The position numbers and the translations under genes are program-made. From NCBI RefSeq assembly GCF_910592395.1, contig NC_088319.1, positions 11,470,001-11,534,000 on the forward strand: a stretch of 64,000 nt of DNA, written 5' to 3'. Numbering within the stretch: position 1 is the first letter of the stretch; the number at the start of each line of letters is the position of its first letter. This DNA comes from Lineus longissimus. Lineage: Eukaryota; Nemertea; Pilidiophora; Heteronemertea; Lineidae. The notes beneath the pieces are model-generated. The model saw nothing but the letters and a program-made list of their open reading frames with translations. It was not told the origin of the DNA and ran no database searches. This document shows positions 25,901 to 37,562 of this stretch, piece by piece.

Positions 25901-28900
25901 CACTCTTATCGCTCCATGTTGCGCATATATTACGCGCTGAGTAGCGCATCAGTGCGCGCAAATGACGTGATTAAAGGGATGTCACTTGTGATTTGGACTG
26001 TACCATAACAATCTCTTTCTATTTTCCAGCAAAGTGTTCCACCTGTGATGGCATTTCACCTCGGCTCTCTTGGCTTCCTCACACCGTTTCAGTTCGATGA
26101 TTTCAGGGATCAAGTCACGCATGTCCTTGAAGGTACGGTTCTTTATTATCAAAAAACACATTTTTGCAGTTACAACTAGGTACCGTGGTTGTCATTAATT
26201 GATAATTACGAGGGGTTTGGGGGATTTTACTTGAAAGGTTACTTTTTTTATTGGAAGAAACAGAAGAGATTTCGTTGTTCGCCCAACTCTCGAAAGGATC
26301 AGCACTGTTTTGTGTTTCTGTCCTTGAGCAAGGCACCTGACCCTACTTGCATTCCATCACCCAGGAGTAAATGGGTAATTGGCTTGCCGACATGGCATTA
26401 TGTGAATCTCTAACGTGCATCCCAAACATTTAGTAATTCCCAGCGAATTGGGAGAGAAGCCAAACATACAGGCCTATAGCTCGGGTAATTATATTTCAAA
26501 GTTCATTTTAATAAGTGATCTTTTAAACAGTTCACTTTTATAAATGTGGCCTATATTCTTTACTTATAAGTCAGTAGGGCATGTGGGATAAAAGCTGACC
26601 CAGTTAAGGGTGAATCCCATTCTGAGGTACAAGTTGCCATTCAGAATCAAAAGGTCATGAAATCTTTGTCGGACACCTTGGTGTTGTCTGAGGGCATGAC
26701 CGCTACCCCGATGGCGTTGAGGTGAAACTCCAGCAGAACCTCTCTATCAAGGACACCCTTGGGACTGACAAATCATGTCCTAAGGCTGCAACGTTGAAAC
26801 AACGTGAATGGGTGATGAAGGAACTGACTCGTTCAATGCGTAAGAATCAGTTGTCAGGTGATTCTGACTTTGGGACATTTTTGAGGAAGACAGAGTGCTG
26901 AGAAGAATCTTATGTATTGTTATACATTTATTTCACCATGCCTGAAACAGCAGTTACATTATGATGTGCATTAATGCCCCGCAGGAGGACAATTCTTTGA
27001 AACCACTGCTCAACAGGTACTATTAATTACCCTGAGGCATTATGTCCAGATGGTCTGGAGAATTCCGCTGTGCAGAATAATGGCAGGTATCTGTGTAAAT
27101 AAAAACTGCTCAGGGAGATGATTTTATGAATTTTTCTGCAGATGTGATGGTAATTTTGTTTCAATTATCAAAACAATCATGGAAAGAGGGCACTTTTATT
27201 CCTGCCTGCATGTCAGTATGAGTGAATTCATTCGTATTCAGGAAATAATAGGAAAACAGCATCGATTTAATAGGAGGTCTTCTGTAAAGTGTTCCATCCC
27301 ATCTTGCTAAAATTTCATGGAGAGTTGAATGAAGTCCAACCACTAGGGAGATTTGGGGTGCGGCTTGGATATGTCACAGGCCTTTGTTATAAAGCTGGTG
27401 TGAAGGATCTGTTGCTGGAGATGTCAAACATTTGGATACTGCTTTTCTGCATTCAGAATTTTTGAGTTTTTTCTAAACAGTCGGTCCATTTTCGGTACAA
27501 AGTCGGCTGTCATAGAGAGTTCCACCTCATAGCCCCAGAGCTTTGTGGTCAGGGTGGTGTCCATTGGCCATATTCCTCTCTGTTCTTCATCAGGGAGCTG
27601 GTCTGAAGCACATGAGCTGAAGTCTGGTCTCTAGCTCCACATTGACACCGAGCAGTTTTGGATACTTAAGTTTAGACTTGCAGACCTTGGGAGGATCATG
27701 GATGTGCCACAGAGTTGTGGAGTTCCACTGTGTGAGGTTGGAGTTCAGTGCCCCAAAACTACACTGCCCCAGTCGTTAAATACTGTACCAGTGGGTCACG
27801 GAACTACTCTTCTTGGTTCCAATGCTGCAGCACCACTCACTACGAATGCTGTAGTATCATGTCAGGATATTTTAGTACCGGATCCAAGTTTCGGTCTTCC
27901 TGGCAAAAGTCCTTCAGTCCAGTGCTCTAACTCTGTCACTCCTTCTGCAAGTTCATATGTAGATGTTGGAGTTCAGTGCCCAGAACCCAATTACAGTAAG
28001 TCCATGTTATATCAGCATTTATTGGGGTTGTAGACCCTTTGCACTAATAAGCCGTGGGCTAAATTTTAAAAGCTGCCATTTGTGACAACATTTTGGGGTA
28101 GTGTCAAACTGCTTTTATCATGATGAATGAGGTGATCACATCACAAAACAAAAAAACATTCCCACAAAAATTGTGGCACATGAACCAGATATATCATCTA
28201 CACACACCAGTTATGTTAGTTCACCTACAGGCTCACAGGTGGTCAAAATCTGCTCCGTTCAGTGCTGCCACCTATAGAATATTGTTTCAGTTAAGCTCAG
28301 TTTACAGGATTTTCTGAGTACTAATGTCATTTATAATATATTTGGTTCAGGAGCAACAACTTTTGCAGGAACTTTTGTTCATGTTAAGTACATGTTCATT
28401 ACATGTATAAAGCACCTTTATCATGATAATACCTTTTTTACTCTGCCCCAAAAAATTTTTGTCACAAATTTAAAATCTAAGCCCCTCTTTGGATTCGGCC
28501 CACGGCCTAAGACCATGATACTATATTTACAATGGCCCTGGATGTTCAACTCCCAAGTGCTTGCAAGAAATACAGTCCAACTCCAAATCACAATTGACAT
28601 CCCTTAAATTGTGACTTGGTCAGTACGCATGGTTCTCAATATTCCCTACTATCTTTTCACTTCAGGTCATGCAACTCTGACATTGCGAAGTCGATTAAAG
28701 TGTATCATGTTCAAAAAAGATTCCGAGTTCATCAACTGCGACCATATAAACAGTATCGAGAGTAAAGGAGGGATGAAACACCAGCATACTACAGTAAGTT
28801 GACTTTGGAAAAAGGGGGGTAATGGCCTTGGCTGTGACTGAGAGCGATGTTGGGTGGTCCACCCTGTTGGTGTTATGACCAGGGTTCCAACGCCACCTTT

Positions 28901-31669
28901 GAAACCAATTAAAACCAAAAAAACTTTTTGCATCAGTGTACATCTCTTGTAATCTCTTGCAGGTGTTGAATGAAGTTGTCATAGGCCAAGGCCAGTCAGT
29001 GTACATCTCTTGTAATCTCTTGCAGGTGTTGAATGAAGTTGTGATTGGCCAGGGCCAGTCAGTATACATCTCTTGGAATCTCTTTCGGGTGTTGAATGAA
29101 GTTGTGATTGGCCAGGGTCAGTCAGTATACATCACTTGGAATCTCTTTCGGGTGTTGAATGAAGTTGTAATAGGCCAGGGCCAGTCAGTGTACATCTCTT
29201 GTAATCTCTTGCAGGTGTTGAATGAAGTTGTGATAGGCCGGGGCCAGTCAGCATACCTTTGTAACTTAGATTTATATGTTGAGAAAAGACTCATTACCTC
29301 AGTTCAGGGAGATGGTATGTAGTTTATTATATCAACTTTTATTTTTTGACATAACCAGTTTTTTTCTTCAAATGGCTTTGAGTATGAATTAGAAGTGTCC
29401 TTTTGCGTTACATGATCCTTTGCTGTCATGAGAGCAGGCATTGCAGTGGAGCGCAGTGGCACAACAGTTGAGCGTCAGTGGCCTTTGTGATCAGGAGGTC
29501 CCGGGTTCGATGCTTGACTTGTATCACAGGCAAAAGTTTCTGTCATAGATTCTAGGATGGCCTATGGTAGAATCTATGAGATTCACAAAAGATGTTTTAC
29601 ATCAGATCCCATCATAGATTCTAGAATGGCCTATGGTAGAATCTATTAGATTCACAAAAGATATTTTACATCAGATCCCATCATAGATTCTAGGATGGCC
29701 TATGGTAGAATCTATGAGATTCACAAAAGATGTTTTACATCAGATCCCATCATAGATTCTAGGATGGCCTATGGTAGAATCTATGATAAATACATGTATC
29801 ACAAAAGATGTTTTACATCAGATCCCATCATAGATTCCAGGATGGCCTATGGTAGAATCTATGATAATGAGCACAAACAATGTTTCACATCAGATCCCGT
29901 CATAGATTCTGTATTAAGTGGCCAATAATAGATTTTATTCCAAAAACTCTTCATGTAAAACACTTGGAATGAAAAAAACCCTTGCCTTTGAAATGTTGTT
30001 AATCATTGTTACTGCAGAAACAAATTACAGTGTTAAAATGCAGTGTTAAATGAAAGCCCATTGTTTTTTGCACTATTTGTGTTGGTGCTTGGACTCATAA
30101 AAAGTTTCTTCTCCCTTACATTTCTCAATTTAAGTTATTCAAGCTTTGTCTTCTTTAGGTTTGATCATCTCCACACCTACGGGGAGCACTGCTTACGCCT
30201 GTGCTGCTGGTGCCTCTGTCGTACATCCTAACGTGCCTGCGATTGTGATTGTTCCTATCTGTCCACATTCTTTGTCATTTAGACCCATCGTCATTCCAGC
30301 TGGAGTTGAAATCAAGGTGAGTGAAAAAATATGCCCTGACCCTTTCGCTGTGGGTGACATTGTACATTACATAACCCTTTGACATGACGTGCAGTCATCA
30401 TTTCACGCCCAACTGAAATGTTAATTCACCACCATTTGGTCGTCTTGACCGTTTCGTTAAGACTTGACTCTTCTGTTTATTATTGGTATCCACTGTCGGC
30501 ACATGGTGGGGCCTGCCGAAAAATGGCTGCTGCAGCAAAAAGGTTAAGAGGGTAGGACCTGGCTTAACTTAATTAATGTTGACTCGCAGCTTTTGCCCTT
30601 GGAAAAGTGACTCTACTTTGATTGATAACTTTTGAGGTGAAGCAACGTGAACCTAAAAGATTCCTTGTACCAGGTTCCTGACCATGGAAGACCATGACAC
30701 CATACTCCTCCGAAAAACTAAACCAGGTTTTAAGATTAAAGAATTAGAATCGGGGACTTTGGGTGGAAATTAGGACACTGATAATGATGACTTATCAATT
30801 TTTCAGGTTACGCTATCCGAATCAGCGCGCAACACTGCCTGGGTTTCATATGATGGCAGGAACAGACAGGAATTGAAGAAAGGAGACTGGTACGTTCTTG
30901 AGTGCAGTAAAATACACCAAATATTGTGCCGTTTTATTTTTGCGATTCGGACAAATTTCTGAAAGAACAAAATGAAATCCGCAAAAATAAAAGGCTTGCT
31001 AAAATTTGGCAGTTGGCACTGTTCACGTCTATACAGGTGTTTTGGATCCTGACCTTGCTGTGGTACACCTGTGATCCTGTGTCCCAAAAGGGTTACACTG
31101 GCGGGAGCCCTGCCTCCTGAAAGGTCCAACCATGCCAGACAGATCTTGGGCCCGGGTCCAGACCAAAGGAGGCAGCCCCTGGGGGCTATTGGCAAGAATC
31201 TCACTCCGTCGCTATACTGAGTTACAGAAACGAGACCTTCCCTTGCACTTTTTATAGCTTTCAGCTGTTGCACTTCCTATTACATGTAAGTTAGTGAGTA
31301 CACTACGTGTACATGTATTTACGCTGTAAATTGGCAAATTTTCACTGATATTTCATATCCGTGGATTTCAAGAAATTGATAGTCTATGATTATTACATAG
31401 AACATCATGATTTTTTGTGATCACCCTATTTTTTCATTTCTCCTTCTCCTTCCAGTGTTCGTATAACTACGTCGTTGCATCCCGTGCCATCGATATCTTT
31501 CCAGGACCAAATCAACGACTGGTTTAATTCACTTGCCGAATGTCTTCACTGGAACGTGCGGAAAAATCAACAGGGTTTCAATTCGACTTTCTCAGGGCCG
31601 CACGAGAGCATGCTAAGTTTAGACTCAATGTCTCTAGACAGTAGTGACAATAATGGCCACGATGTGTGA
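19933..31669 (+). CDS. NADK: NAD kinase (cytosolic type)
   Basis: It transfers a phosphate from ATP to NAD+ to make NADP+, the source of the cell's NADP(H). Core coding exons: 19933-20189, 21553-21636, 21876-22005, 22583-22691, 25354-25439, 26030-26132, 28666-28793, 29215-29314, 30159-30316, 30807-30889, 31456-31669. All have GT-AG junctions and matching phases, for 483 residues (human about 446). Residues 90-160 match the vertebrate N-terminal region ([29 protein letters not shown]). The catalytic GGDGT is at about 209-213. [11 protein letters not shown] follows, then NE in VLNEVVI (about 302-303) and [10 protein letters not shown] (about 337-346). The tail [14 protein letters not shown] matches vertebrate NADK. 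The protein starts Ser/Asp-rich and ends Ser-rich. Two unusual points are described separately: an in-frame cassette-exon candidate at 27684-27995 and an amplified acceptor before the 29215 exon. Confidence 0.97.
21351..21532. mobile_element. 182-bp MITE, TA-flanked
   Basis: TACAGTAGAACCTC (21351-21364) is the exact reverse complement of 21519-21532. The inside has repeated ggtgtcc / cctctct words, so it is partly palindromic. It lies in NADK intron 1, ending 20 bp before the exon at 21553, so it forms part of the acceptor region. Related pieces lie at 9264-9340, 26737-26790, 31675-31981, 55279-55347 and 59995-60065. The TA ends suggest a Tc1/mariner-type target. Confidence 0.75.
21690..21805 (+). 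mobile_element. tRNA-derived SINE fragment
   Basis: It begins ggagcctcaaagcattgcag, has gggttcattccggg in the B-box position, then agatttgtgtccctggatga. This is the same order as the reverse copies at 8570-8757 and 18095-18292. It lies in NADK intron 2 and appears 3'-truncated. Confidence 0.55.
22370..22500. repeat. Dispersed repeat, copy 1
   Basis: The segment with cggtaacgaagtcggcttt, agccccagagctttgtggtc, agggtg.tgtcc and ctgttcttcat is repeated at 27488-27605 with about 80% agreement. Both copies are in NADK introns and in the same orientation. No reading frame is conserved. It could be the body of a SINE. Confidence 0.6.
23000..25353. other. NADK intron 4, unannotated
   Basis: The intron between the exons ending at 22691 and starting at 25354 is AT-rich and holds no recognised element. 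An open stretch near 24041-24244 has no matching splice sites and no familiar protein sequence. Confidence 0.4.
26255..26460 (+). mobile_element. SINE-like element with 'cttgagcaaggcacctgaccc' core
   Basis: In NADK intron 6, the words gtccttgagcaaggcac, ctgaccctacttgcattcc and aaatgggtaattggc follow in order. This resembles a central core shared by several animal SINE families. I cannot say which family, and no tRNA-like head is clear upstream. Confidence 0.45.
26737..26790 (+). repeat. Left-end fragment of the 182-bp MITE family
   Basis: The stretch agaacctctctatcaaggac then acccttgggactgacaaat matches the left end of the 21351-21532 element. The right half is missing. Confidence 0.55.
27488..27605. 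repeat. Dispersed repeat, copy 2
   Basis: This is homologous to 22370-22500 (aaagtcggct, atagccccagagctttgtgg, tcagggtggtgtcc, ctgttcttcat). It ends about 80 bp upstream of the candidate NADK cassette exon at 27684. Confidence 0.6.
27684..27995 (+). CDS. NADK: Candidate cassette exon of NADK (104 residues)
   Basis: Between the exon ending at 26132 (phase 1 out) and the exon starting at 28666 (phase 1 in) lies an open segment with acceptor tttagacttgcag|acc and donor aattaca|gtaagt. It is exactly 312 nt, so a phase 1-1 exon of 104 residues keeps the NADK frame on both sides. It reads [16 protein letters not shown]..., contains VGVQCP twice (near the start and the end), is Ser/Pro/Thr-rich, and has no family match I recognise. 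It would insert into the variable region between VTHVLEG and [10 protein letters not shown]. An ATG at 27698 in a fair context means it could also be an alternative first exon, but that form would lack GGDGT. There is no transcript evidence. Confidence 0.55.
28936..29236 (+). repeat. NADK: 63-bp tandem array of an NADK 3' splice site plus exon start
   Basis: Five copies with exon-start positions 28963, 29026, 29089, 29152 and 29215. Each unit holds the intron end (tgtacatctcttgtaatctc then ttgcag) and the first 12 codons of the next exon ([11 protein letters not shown]). Copies 1, 2 and 5 keep the CAG acceptor. Copies 3 and 4 have cgg instead and should not splice. The unit is 21 codons and the frame stays open across all copies. 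Copy 5 runs into the rest of the exon ([22 protein letters not shown]) and ends at donor 29314|29315. Confidence 0.93.
29430..29535 (+). mobile_element. tRNA-like SINE head
   Basis: In NADK intron 8, gttgagcgtcagtggcctttg then ggtcccgggttcgatgct have the order and spacing of Pol III A and B boxes. The body is short and leads directly into a tandem array. It is a different family from the 8570-type SINE. Confidence 0.4.
29540..29915. repeat. ~70-bp tandem array in NADK intron 8
   Basis: About five to six copies of a unit with catagattctaggatggcc, tatggtagaatctatgag, and cacaaaagatgttttacatc. Spacing is 67-79 bp. A related inverted piece with gggtctaccatgggccattc then tagaatctt is near 44320-44350, beside TAF10. 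Confidence 0.85.
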
Positions 31670-31674
31670 CTCGT

Positions 31675-31981
31675 GACAACAGTACAACCTCTCTATTAAG
31701 GACACCCTCGGGATTGACAAGCGCTGTCAGTAGAGGCCATGATAAGTGGCTCATGACTACAGTAAAACCTCTCTATTAAAGACACCCTCGGGACTCACAA
31801 CAACATTTCAATATCTCTGTTAAGAATGCCATCTGGACTGACAAGTGTTGTCTTTGTGAGAGATGTCCTGATTAGACAAATCAAATTAAGTTGAAACAAC
31901 CAATTTGGGACCAAAACTATTTTCATTTATAAAGAGGTTGTCCTTTATAGAGAGGTGTTCGCTAAGAGAGGTTCGTCTGTA
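31675..31981. mobile_element. Two copies of the 182-bp MITE family, NADK downstream region
   Basis: A left-end fragment at 31678-31735 is followed by a fuller copy at 31758-31981, whose ends are TACAGTAAAACCTC and GAGGTTCGTCTGTA (imperfect inverted repeats). They lie just after the NADK stop codon (31667-31669), probably in its 3' UTR. Confidence 0.65.
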
Positions 31982-33549
31982 TTACTCATTCAGGCTTAGA
32001 GAGGGGTTTCAAATCCATCAGATTGCAGTATTTTGGTGAAACATTTCCCAGCTGCACAAGTTCGAGGTGTTTTTAAACCTTTTTAACTATTCTCTGCCTG
32101 GTGTAAATTTATAGCACAGTTGCTTATTCTTTCAAATACCTCAAGCCTGTCAATTGAAAGTTTCTAATTTGCTTTTCAATCTGGGTCAACTAATGTACAG
32201 TGTCAAATGTACTAGGTCTAATGAACAATTAAAGATATACTCAACCATTAAGTACTCAATATACTCAGTGAAATTTTTGTACCGCTTCAAGGCTGACTTA
32301 ATTAATTCAAAAATTTGAAAATCAAACTTTTATTTGAAAAATTCAAGTTGTGTATTTTTTTATATACTGAATATGAATATTAGCATCGGTGCCGGGTGAA
32401 GGGTGTAGAAAGACTATAAAGGCCACGTTTCAGCAAGTTTATATTCGAAAAGTTTCTGAAAACTTGGTAAGAAAATGCAAAGAACACGATACAGGTGAAG
32501 GCCTTCGACTCTCGTAAAAACATCATTTGTAGATTCGATATTATATTCTGTGAATAGTTGGATATCCTACTGAAAAAATGTTCTGATAATCCTCTTTCTC
32601 AAGTTAATTGACTTGACGGGATTCGTAACAAATTTGCGGTTAATGGCATTGAAGAAAATGCGAAATCATGTTCAAAACCCGTCATCGTATTTGATTTTAT
32701 TTGTAAATTTGTAATTTTATTCTGAAATTTATTTGATATTTTTCCATTTTGTTACTTTCAACTGTGATATTCTCTTCCGTTTGCTCCATGGATGTAGATT
32801 TTCTGGTGAAATATTTAAAGGATGAGTCGGGTGTCTGTAAAATATTTAAAGTAGGAGTGTATAACACTAGCCTAATTCTCCTTTAAGGGGGTTTCTGTGA
32901 CCTGTCTGGCCTAGTGACTCCGTCTTTGGCCAGAAATAGAGTCCACCGAGCATGAATAACCTTTCAGCTAACTCTGTGTGCGTCACTGGTGCCACTACAC
33001 TTAGGGGCCAATTGGGTTTACAGAGGTAGAGTCTGCTTGGCACGAATCCCCTTTATAGCTAATCTCACGAGCATCCTTGTTTTTCAACCTACATTGTAAT
33101 GTCAAAAATATCAAAAACTAATTACACTGAAGTATTGAGTTTTTGCTAACATTTTAAATTGGCTTTCATCAAATCTTTTATGTGTAGAATATAGTGTGTA
33201 AATCAAATTAAATCGAAGTCTATTTGGCGGTAATGTGAAATATCAGAATGGCTAGTCACTGAGTGTAACAGGAATGTAGATACACAGGTGTATAATTCTA
33301 GGGTTAGAACGATAAGGTTAGGTGCACATACTCATATTTTAATCCAATTTTCTAGACACTTCTGTCTTTAGCAGCAGAGAAGGAGAGTCATGTATCTTTT
33401 ATATTTATAATGAAAACATTATATGATTATTATATATGGTGTGAGACATGATAAAATTACCATCTGTACACATTGGTTTTCTATAGTCTTTTTGATCAGT
33501 AGATCCATCATTCCTGGTCTGCTGCTCTGTAAACCTTGTCTTCCAGTAA
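31982..33549. other. Probable NADK 3' flank, no gene seen
   Basis: AT-rich with no reading frame of interest and no clear AATAAA on the plus strand. The ATTAAA-like hexamer near 32228 is the only weak polyadenylation candidate I noticed. Cleavage sites are therefore unassigned. Confidence 0.35.
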
Positions 33550-34248
33550 GATTATGACATAATGTGATGGACTTGACCTGCTCACGAACAAAGTGCTAAT
33601 AATGAACTTTCAGCAAGCCTAACTGTCCATCGAACACCATTGAAAGATTATGTAGCAGCCTGTGTCTCAGTTCGTTTCTCCATTGTCCAATTCTTTATTC
33701 AAGATTCTGACAGCGAGTTACAGTGCATAGAGACCAACTATGCATGATGCCCTGGGTGAAGAGACTACATCACTCCCAAAATGACTTTAATAACTTACTC
33801 AAGACCAAAGCTTGCAGCAAGCTCAACTGTCCATCCTTCAAAGATGATAAGCCCAAGTCCCAGTCGATTTCTCTGATGGTCTTGTTTTCATGTCTTTACA
33901 ATAGAGATCGACTTTGCCCTATGCCATTACTCCTGGGTGAAAAAACTATATCAGTCTCAAAGTGAATTGGGCTTATAATCAAGAAGAAGGCAATGATAAT
34001 GGTCGTCCAGCAAACAAACCCAACTGTCCTTTGGACACCCTCAAAGATTGTATAGCAGCCCCTGTCACAGTCAGTTACTCCGTCTTCCTGGTCTTCATGC
34101 AAGATTGTGACAGCCAGTTACAGTGCATAGAGACCAACTATGCATGATGCCCTGGGTGAAGAGACTACATCACTCCCAAAGTGACTTTAACAACTTACTC
34201 AAGAACAAAGCTTTCAGAAAGCTCAACTGTCCATCCTTTAAAGATGAT

Positions 34249-34544
34249 GTACCTGTTAGATTTGCTGGTGGCGACAAGCGGCTGTACGAGGTCCACCACG
34301 TTCAAGGCGCTTAAAATCAAAAGAAGTAAGTCCAGGTATGGTGACCGCAGCTTCTCATGCTGTGGCCCATACCTGTGGAACAAACTTCCTGTTTCCGTCA
34401 GGGCTCTACCAGAAACATCATTTAAGAGGCAACTCAAAACCACCTTGTTTGAGGACTATTTAGGGGGGGGTGGCGCCTTGAGCGTGGTGGACCACGGAAA
34501 GGCGCCCAATATAAGTTTTTCAATTCATTCATTCATTCATTCAT
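34249..34544 (+). mobile_element. 5'-truncated LINE 3' end inserted in the satellite
   Basis: The satellite word aaagatgat|aagcccaag is split here by 296 bp. The insert encodes the end of a non-LTR retrotransposon protein: SRYGDRSFSCCGPYLWNKLP, VRALPETSFKRQL, KTTLFEDYL, a motif found at the C-terminus of many CR1/L2-like reverse transcriptases. It finishes with ggcgcccaatataag and an (attc)n tail. No target duplication is obvious. The orientation is plus. Confidence 0.85.
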
Positions 34545-37500
34545 AAGCCCAAGTCCCTGTCGATTTCTCTATTGGCCTTTTTATGTCTTTATAGTGGAGA
34601 CCGACTCTGCCCTATACGATTACTCCTGGACGAAAAGACTTCAGAAAGCTCAACTGTCCATCCTTTAAAGATGACAAGCCCAAGTCCCTGTCGATTTCTC
34701 TGTTGGCCTTTTTTATGTCTTTATAGTGGAGACCGACTCTGCCCTATACGATTACTCCTGGACGAAAAGACTATATCAATCTCGAAGTGAATTGGGTTTA
34801 TACCCAATAAGAAGGCAATGCCAATGGTCGTCAAACAAACCCAACTGTCCATTGGACACCCTCAAAGATTGTATAGCAGCCCATCCCAGTCAGTTGCTCT
34901 GCGTCCTTGTCTTTATGCAAGATTGTGACAGCCAGTTATGGTGCAGATAGACCGACTCTACCTGATGCCATTACTCCTGGTTGAAGAGACTTTACATCAC
35001 TCCCAAAATGACTTTAATAACTTACTCAAGACCAAAGCTTTCAGCAAGCTCAACTGTCCATCCTTTAAAGATGATAAGCCCAAGTCCCAGTCGATTTCTC
35101 TGTTGCTCTTGTTTTTATGTCTTTATAGTGGAGACCGACTCTGCCCTATGCCATTACTCCTGGACGAAAAGACTATATCAGTCTCGAAGTGAATTGGGCT
35201 TATACTCAAGAAGAAGGCAATGATAATGGTCCTCCAGCAAACCCAACTGTCCATTGGACACCCTCAAAGATTGTATAGCAGCCCCTGTATCAGTCAGTTG
35301 CTCCGTCGTCCTTGTCTTTATGCAAGATTGTGACAGCCAGTTATGGTGGAGATAGACCGACTCTGTCTGATGCCATTACTCCTGGTTAAAGAGACTTTAC
35401 ATCACTCCCAAAGTGCTCAAGAACAAAGCTTTCAGCAAGCCCAACTGTCCATCCTTCAAAGATGATAAGCCCAAGTCCCAGCCGATTTCTCTGTTGGCCT
35501 TGTTTTTATGTCTTTATGATAGAGACCGACTCTGCGCTATGCTATTACTCCTGGACGAAAAGACTATATCAGTCTCGAAGTGAATTGGGCTTATACTCAA
35601 GAAGAAGGCAATGATAATGGTCGTCCAGCAAACCCAACTGTCCTTTGGACACCCTCAAAGATTGTATAGCAGCCCCTGTCACAGTCAGTTACACCGTCGT
35701 CCTTGTCTTTATGCAAGATTGTGACAGCCAGTTACAGTACATAGAGACCGACTATGCATGATGCAATTACTTCTGGTCAAAGAGACTTCACATCACTCCC
35801 AAAGTGCTCAAGAACAAAGTTTTCAGCAAGCCCAACTGTCCAATCTTCAAAGATGATCAGCCCAGGTCCCAGCCGATTTCTCTGTTGGCCTTCTTTTCAT
35901 GTCTTTACAATAGAGACCGACTCTGCACGATGCCATTACTCCTGGTTGAAGATACTTTACATCACTCCCAAAGTGCTCAAGAACAAAGCTTTCAGCAAGC
36001 TCAACTGTCCATCCTTCAAAGATGATAAGCCCAAGTCCCAGCCGATTTCTCTGTTGGCCTTGTTTTTATGTCTTTATAGTGGAGACCGACTCTGCCCGAT
36101 GTCATTACTCCTGGTCGAAAAGACTATATCAGTCTCAAAGTGAATTGGGCTTATACTCAAGAAGAAGGCAATGATAATGGTTGTCCAGCAAGCCCAACTG
36201 TCCATTGGACACCCTTAAAGATTCTTTAGCAGCCCCTGTCACAGTCAGTTACTCCGTCGTCCTTGTCTTTATGCAAGATTGTGACAGCCAGTTACAGTGC
36301 ATAGAGACCGACTATGCATGATGCAATTACTTCTGGTTGAAGATACTTTACATCACTGTTAAAGTGCTCAAGAACAAAGCTTTCAGCAAGCCCAACTGTC
36401 CATCTTTTTAAGATGATAAGCCCAAGACCCAGTCGATTTCTCTGCTGGGCTTGTTTTTATGTCTTTATAATAGAGACCGACTCTGCCCGATGCCACTACT
36501 CCTGGTCGAAAAGACTATATCAGTCTCAAAGTGAATTGGGCTTATACTCAAGAAGAAGGCAATGATAATGGTCGTCCAGCAAGCCCAACTGTCCATTGGA
36601 CACCCTTAAAGATTCTTTAGCAGCCCCTGTATCAGTCAGTTGCTCCGTCGTCCCTGACTTTATGCAAGATTGTGACAGCCAGTTATGGTGCAGATAGACC
36701 GACTCTGCCTGATGCCATTACTCCTTTTTGAAGAGACTTTTATACATCACTCCCAAAGTGCTCAAGAAACAAAGCTTTCAGCAAGCCCAACTGTCCATCC
36801 TTCAAAGATGATAAGCCCAAGTCCAAGTCGATTTCTCTATGGCCTTGTTTTTATGTCTTTACAATAGAGACCGACTCTGCCCTATGTCATTACTCCTGGA
36901 CGAAAAGACTATATCAGTCTCAAAGTGAATTGGGCTTATACTCAAGAAGAAGGCAATGATAATGGTCCTCCAGCAAACCCAACTGTCCATTGGACACCCT
37001 CAAATATTGTATAGCAGCCCCTGTATCAGTCAGTTGCTCCGTCCTCCTTGTCTTTATGCAAGATTGTGACAGCCACTGATGATGCAGATAGACCGACTCT
37101 GCCTGATGCCATTACTCCTGGTTGAAGAGACTTATACATCACTCCCAAAGTGACTTTAATAACTTACTCAAGACCAAAGCTTTCAGCAAGCTCAACTGTC
37201 CATCCTTTAAAGCTGATAAGCCCAAGTCCCAGTCGATTTCTCTGTTGCTCTTGTTTTTATGTCTTTATAGTGGAGACCGACTCTGCCCTATGCCATTACT
37301 CCTGGACGAAAAGACTATATCAGTCTCGAAGTGAATTGGGCTTATACTCAAGAAGAAGGCAATGATAATGGTCCCAACTGTCCATTGGACACCCTCAAAG
37401 ATTGTATAGCAGCCCCTGTATCAATCAGTTGCTCCGTCGTCCTTGTCTTTATGCAAGATTGTGACACCCAGTTATGGTGCAGATAGACCGACTCTGCCTG

Positions 37501-37562
37501 ATGCCATTACTCCTGGTTGAAGAGACTTTACATCACTCCCAAAGTGCTCAAGAACAAAGCTT

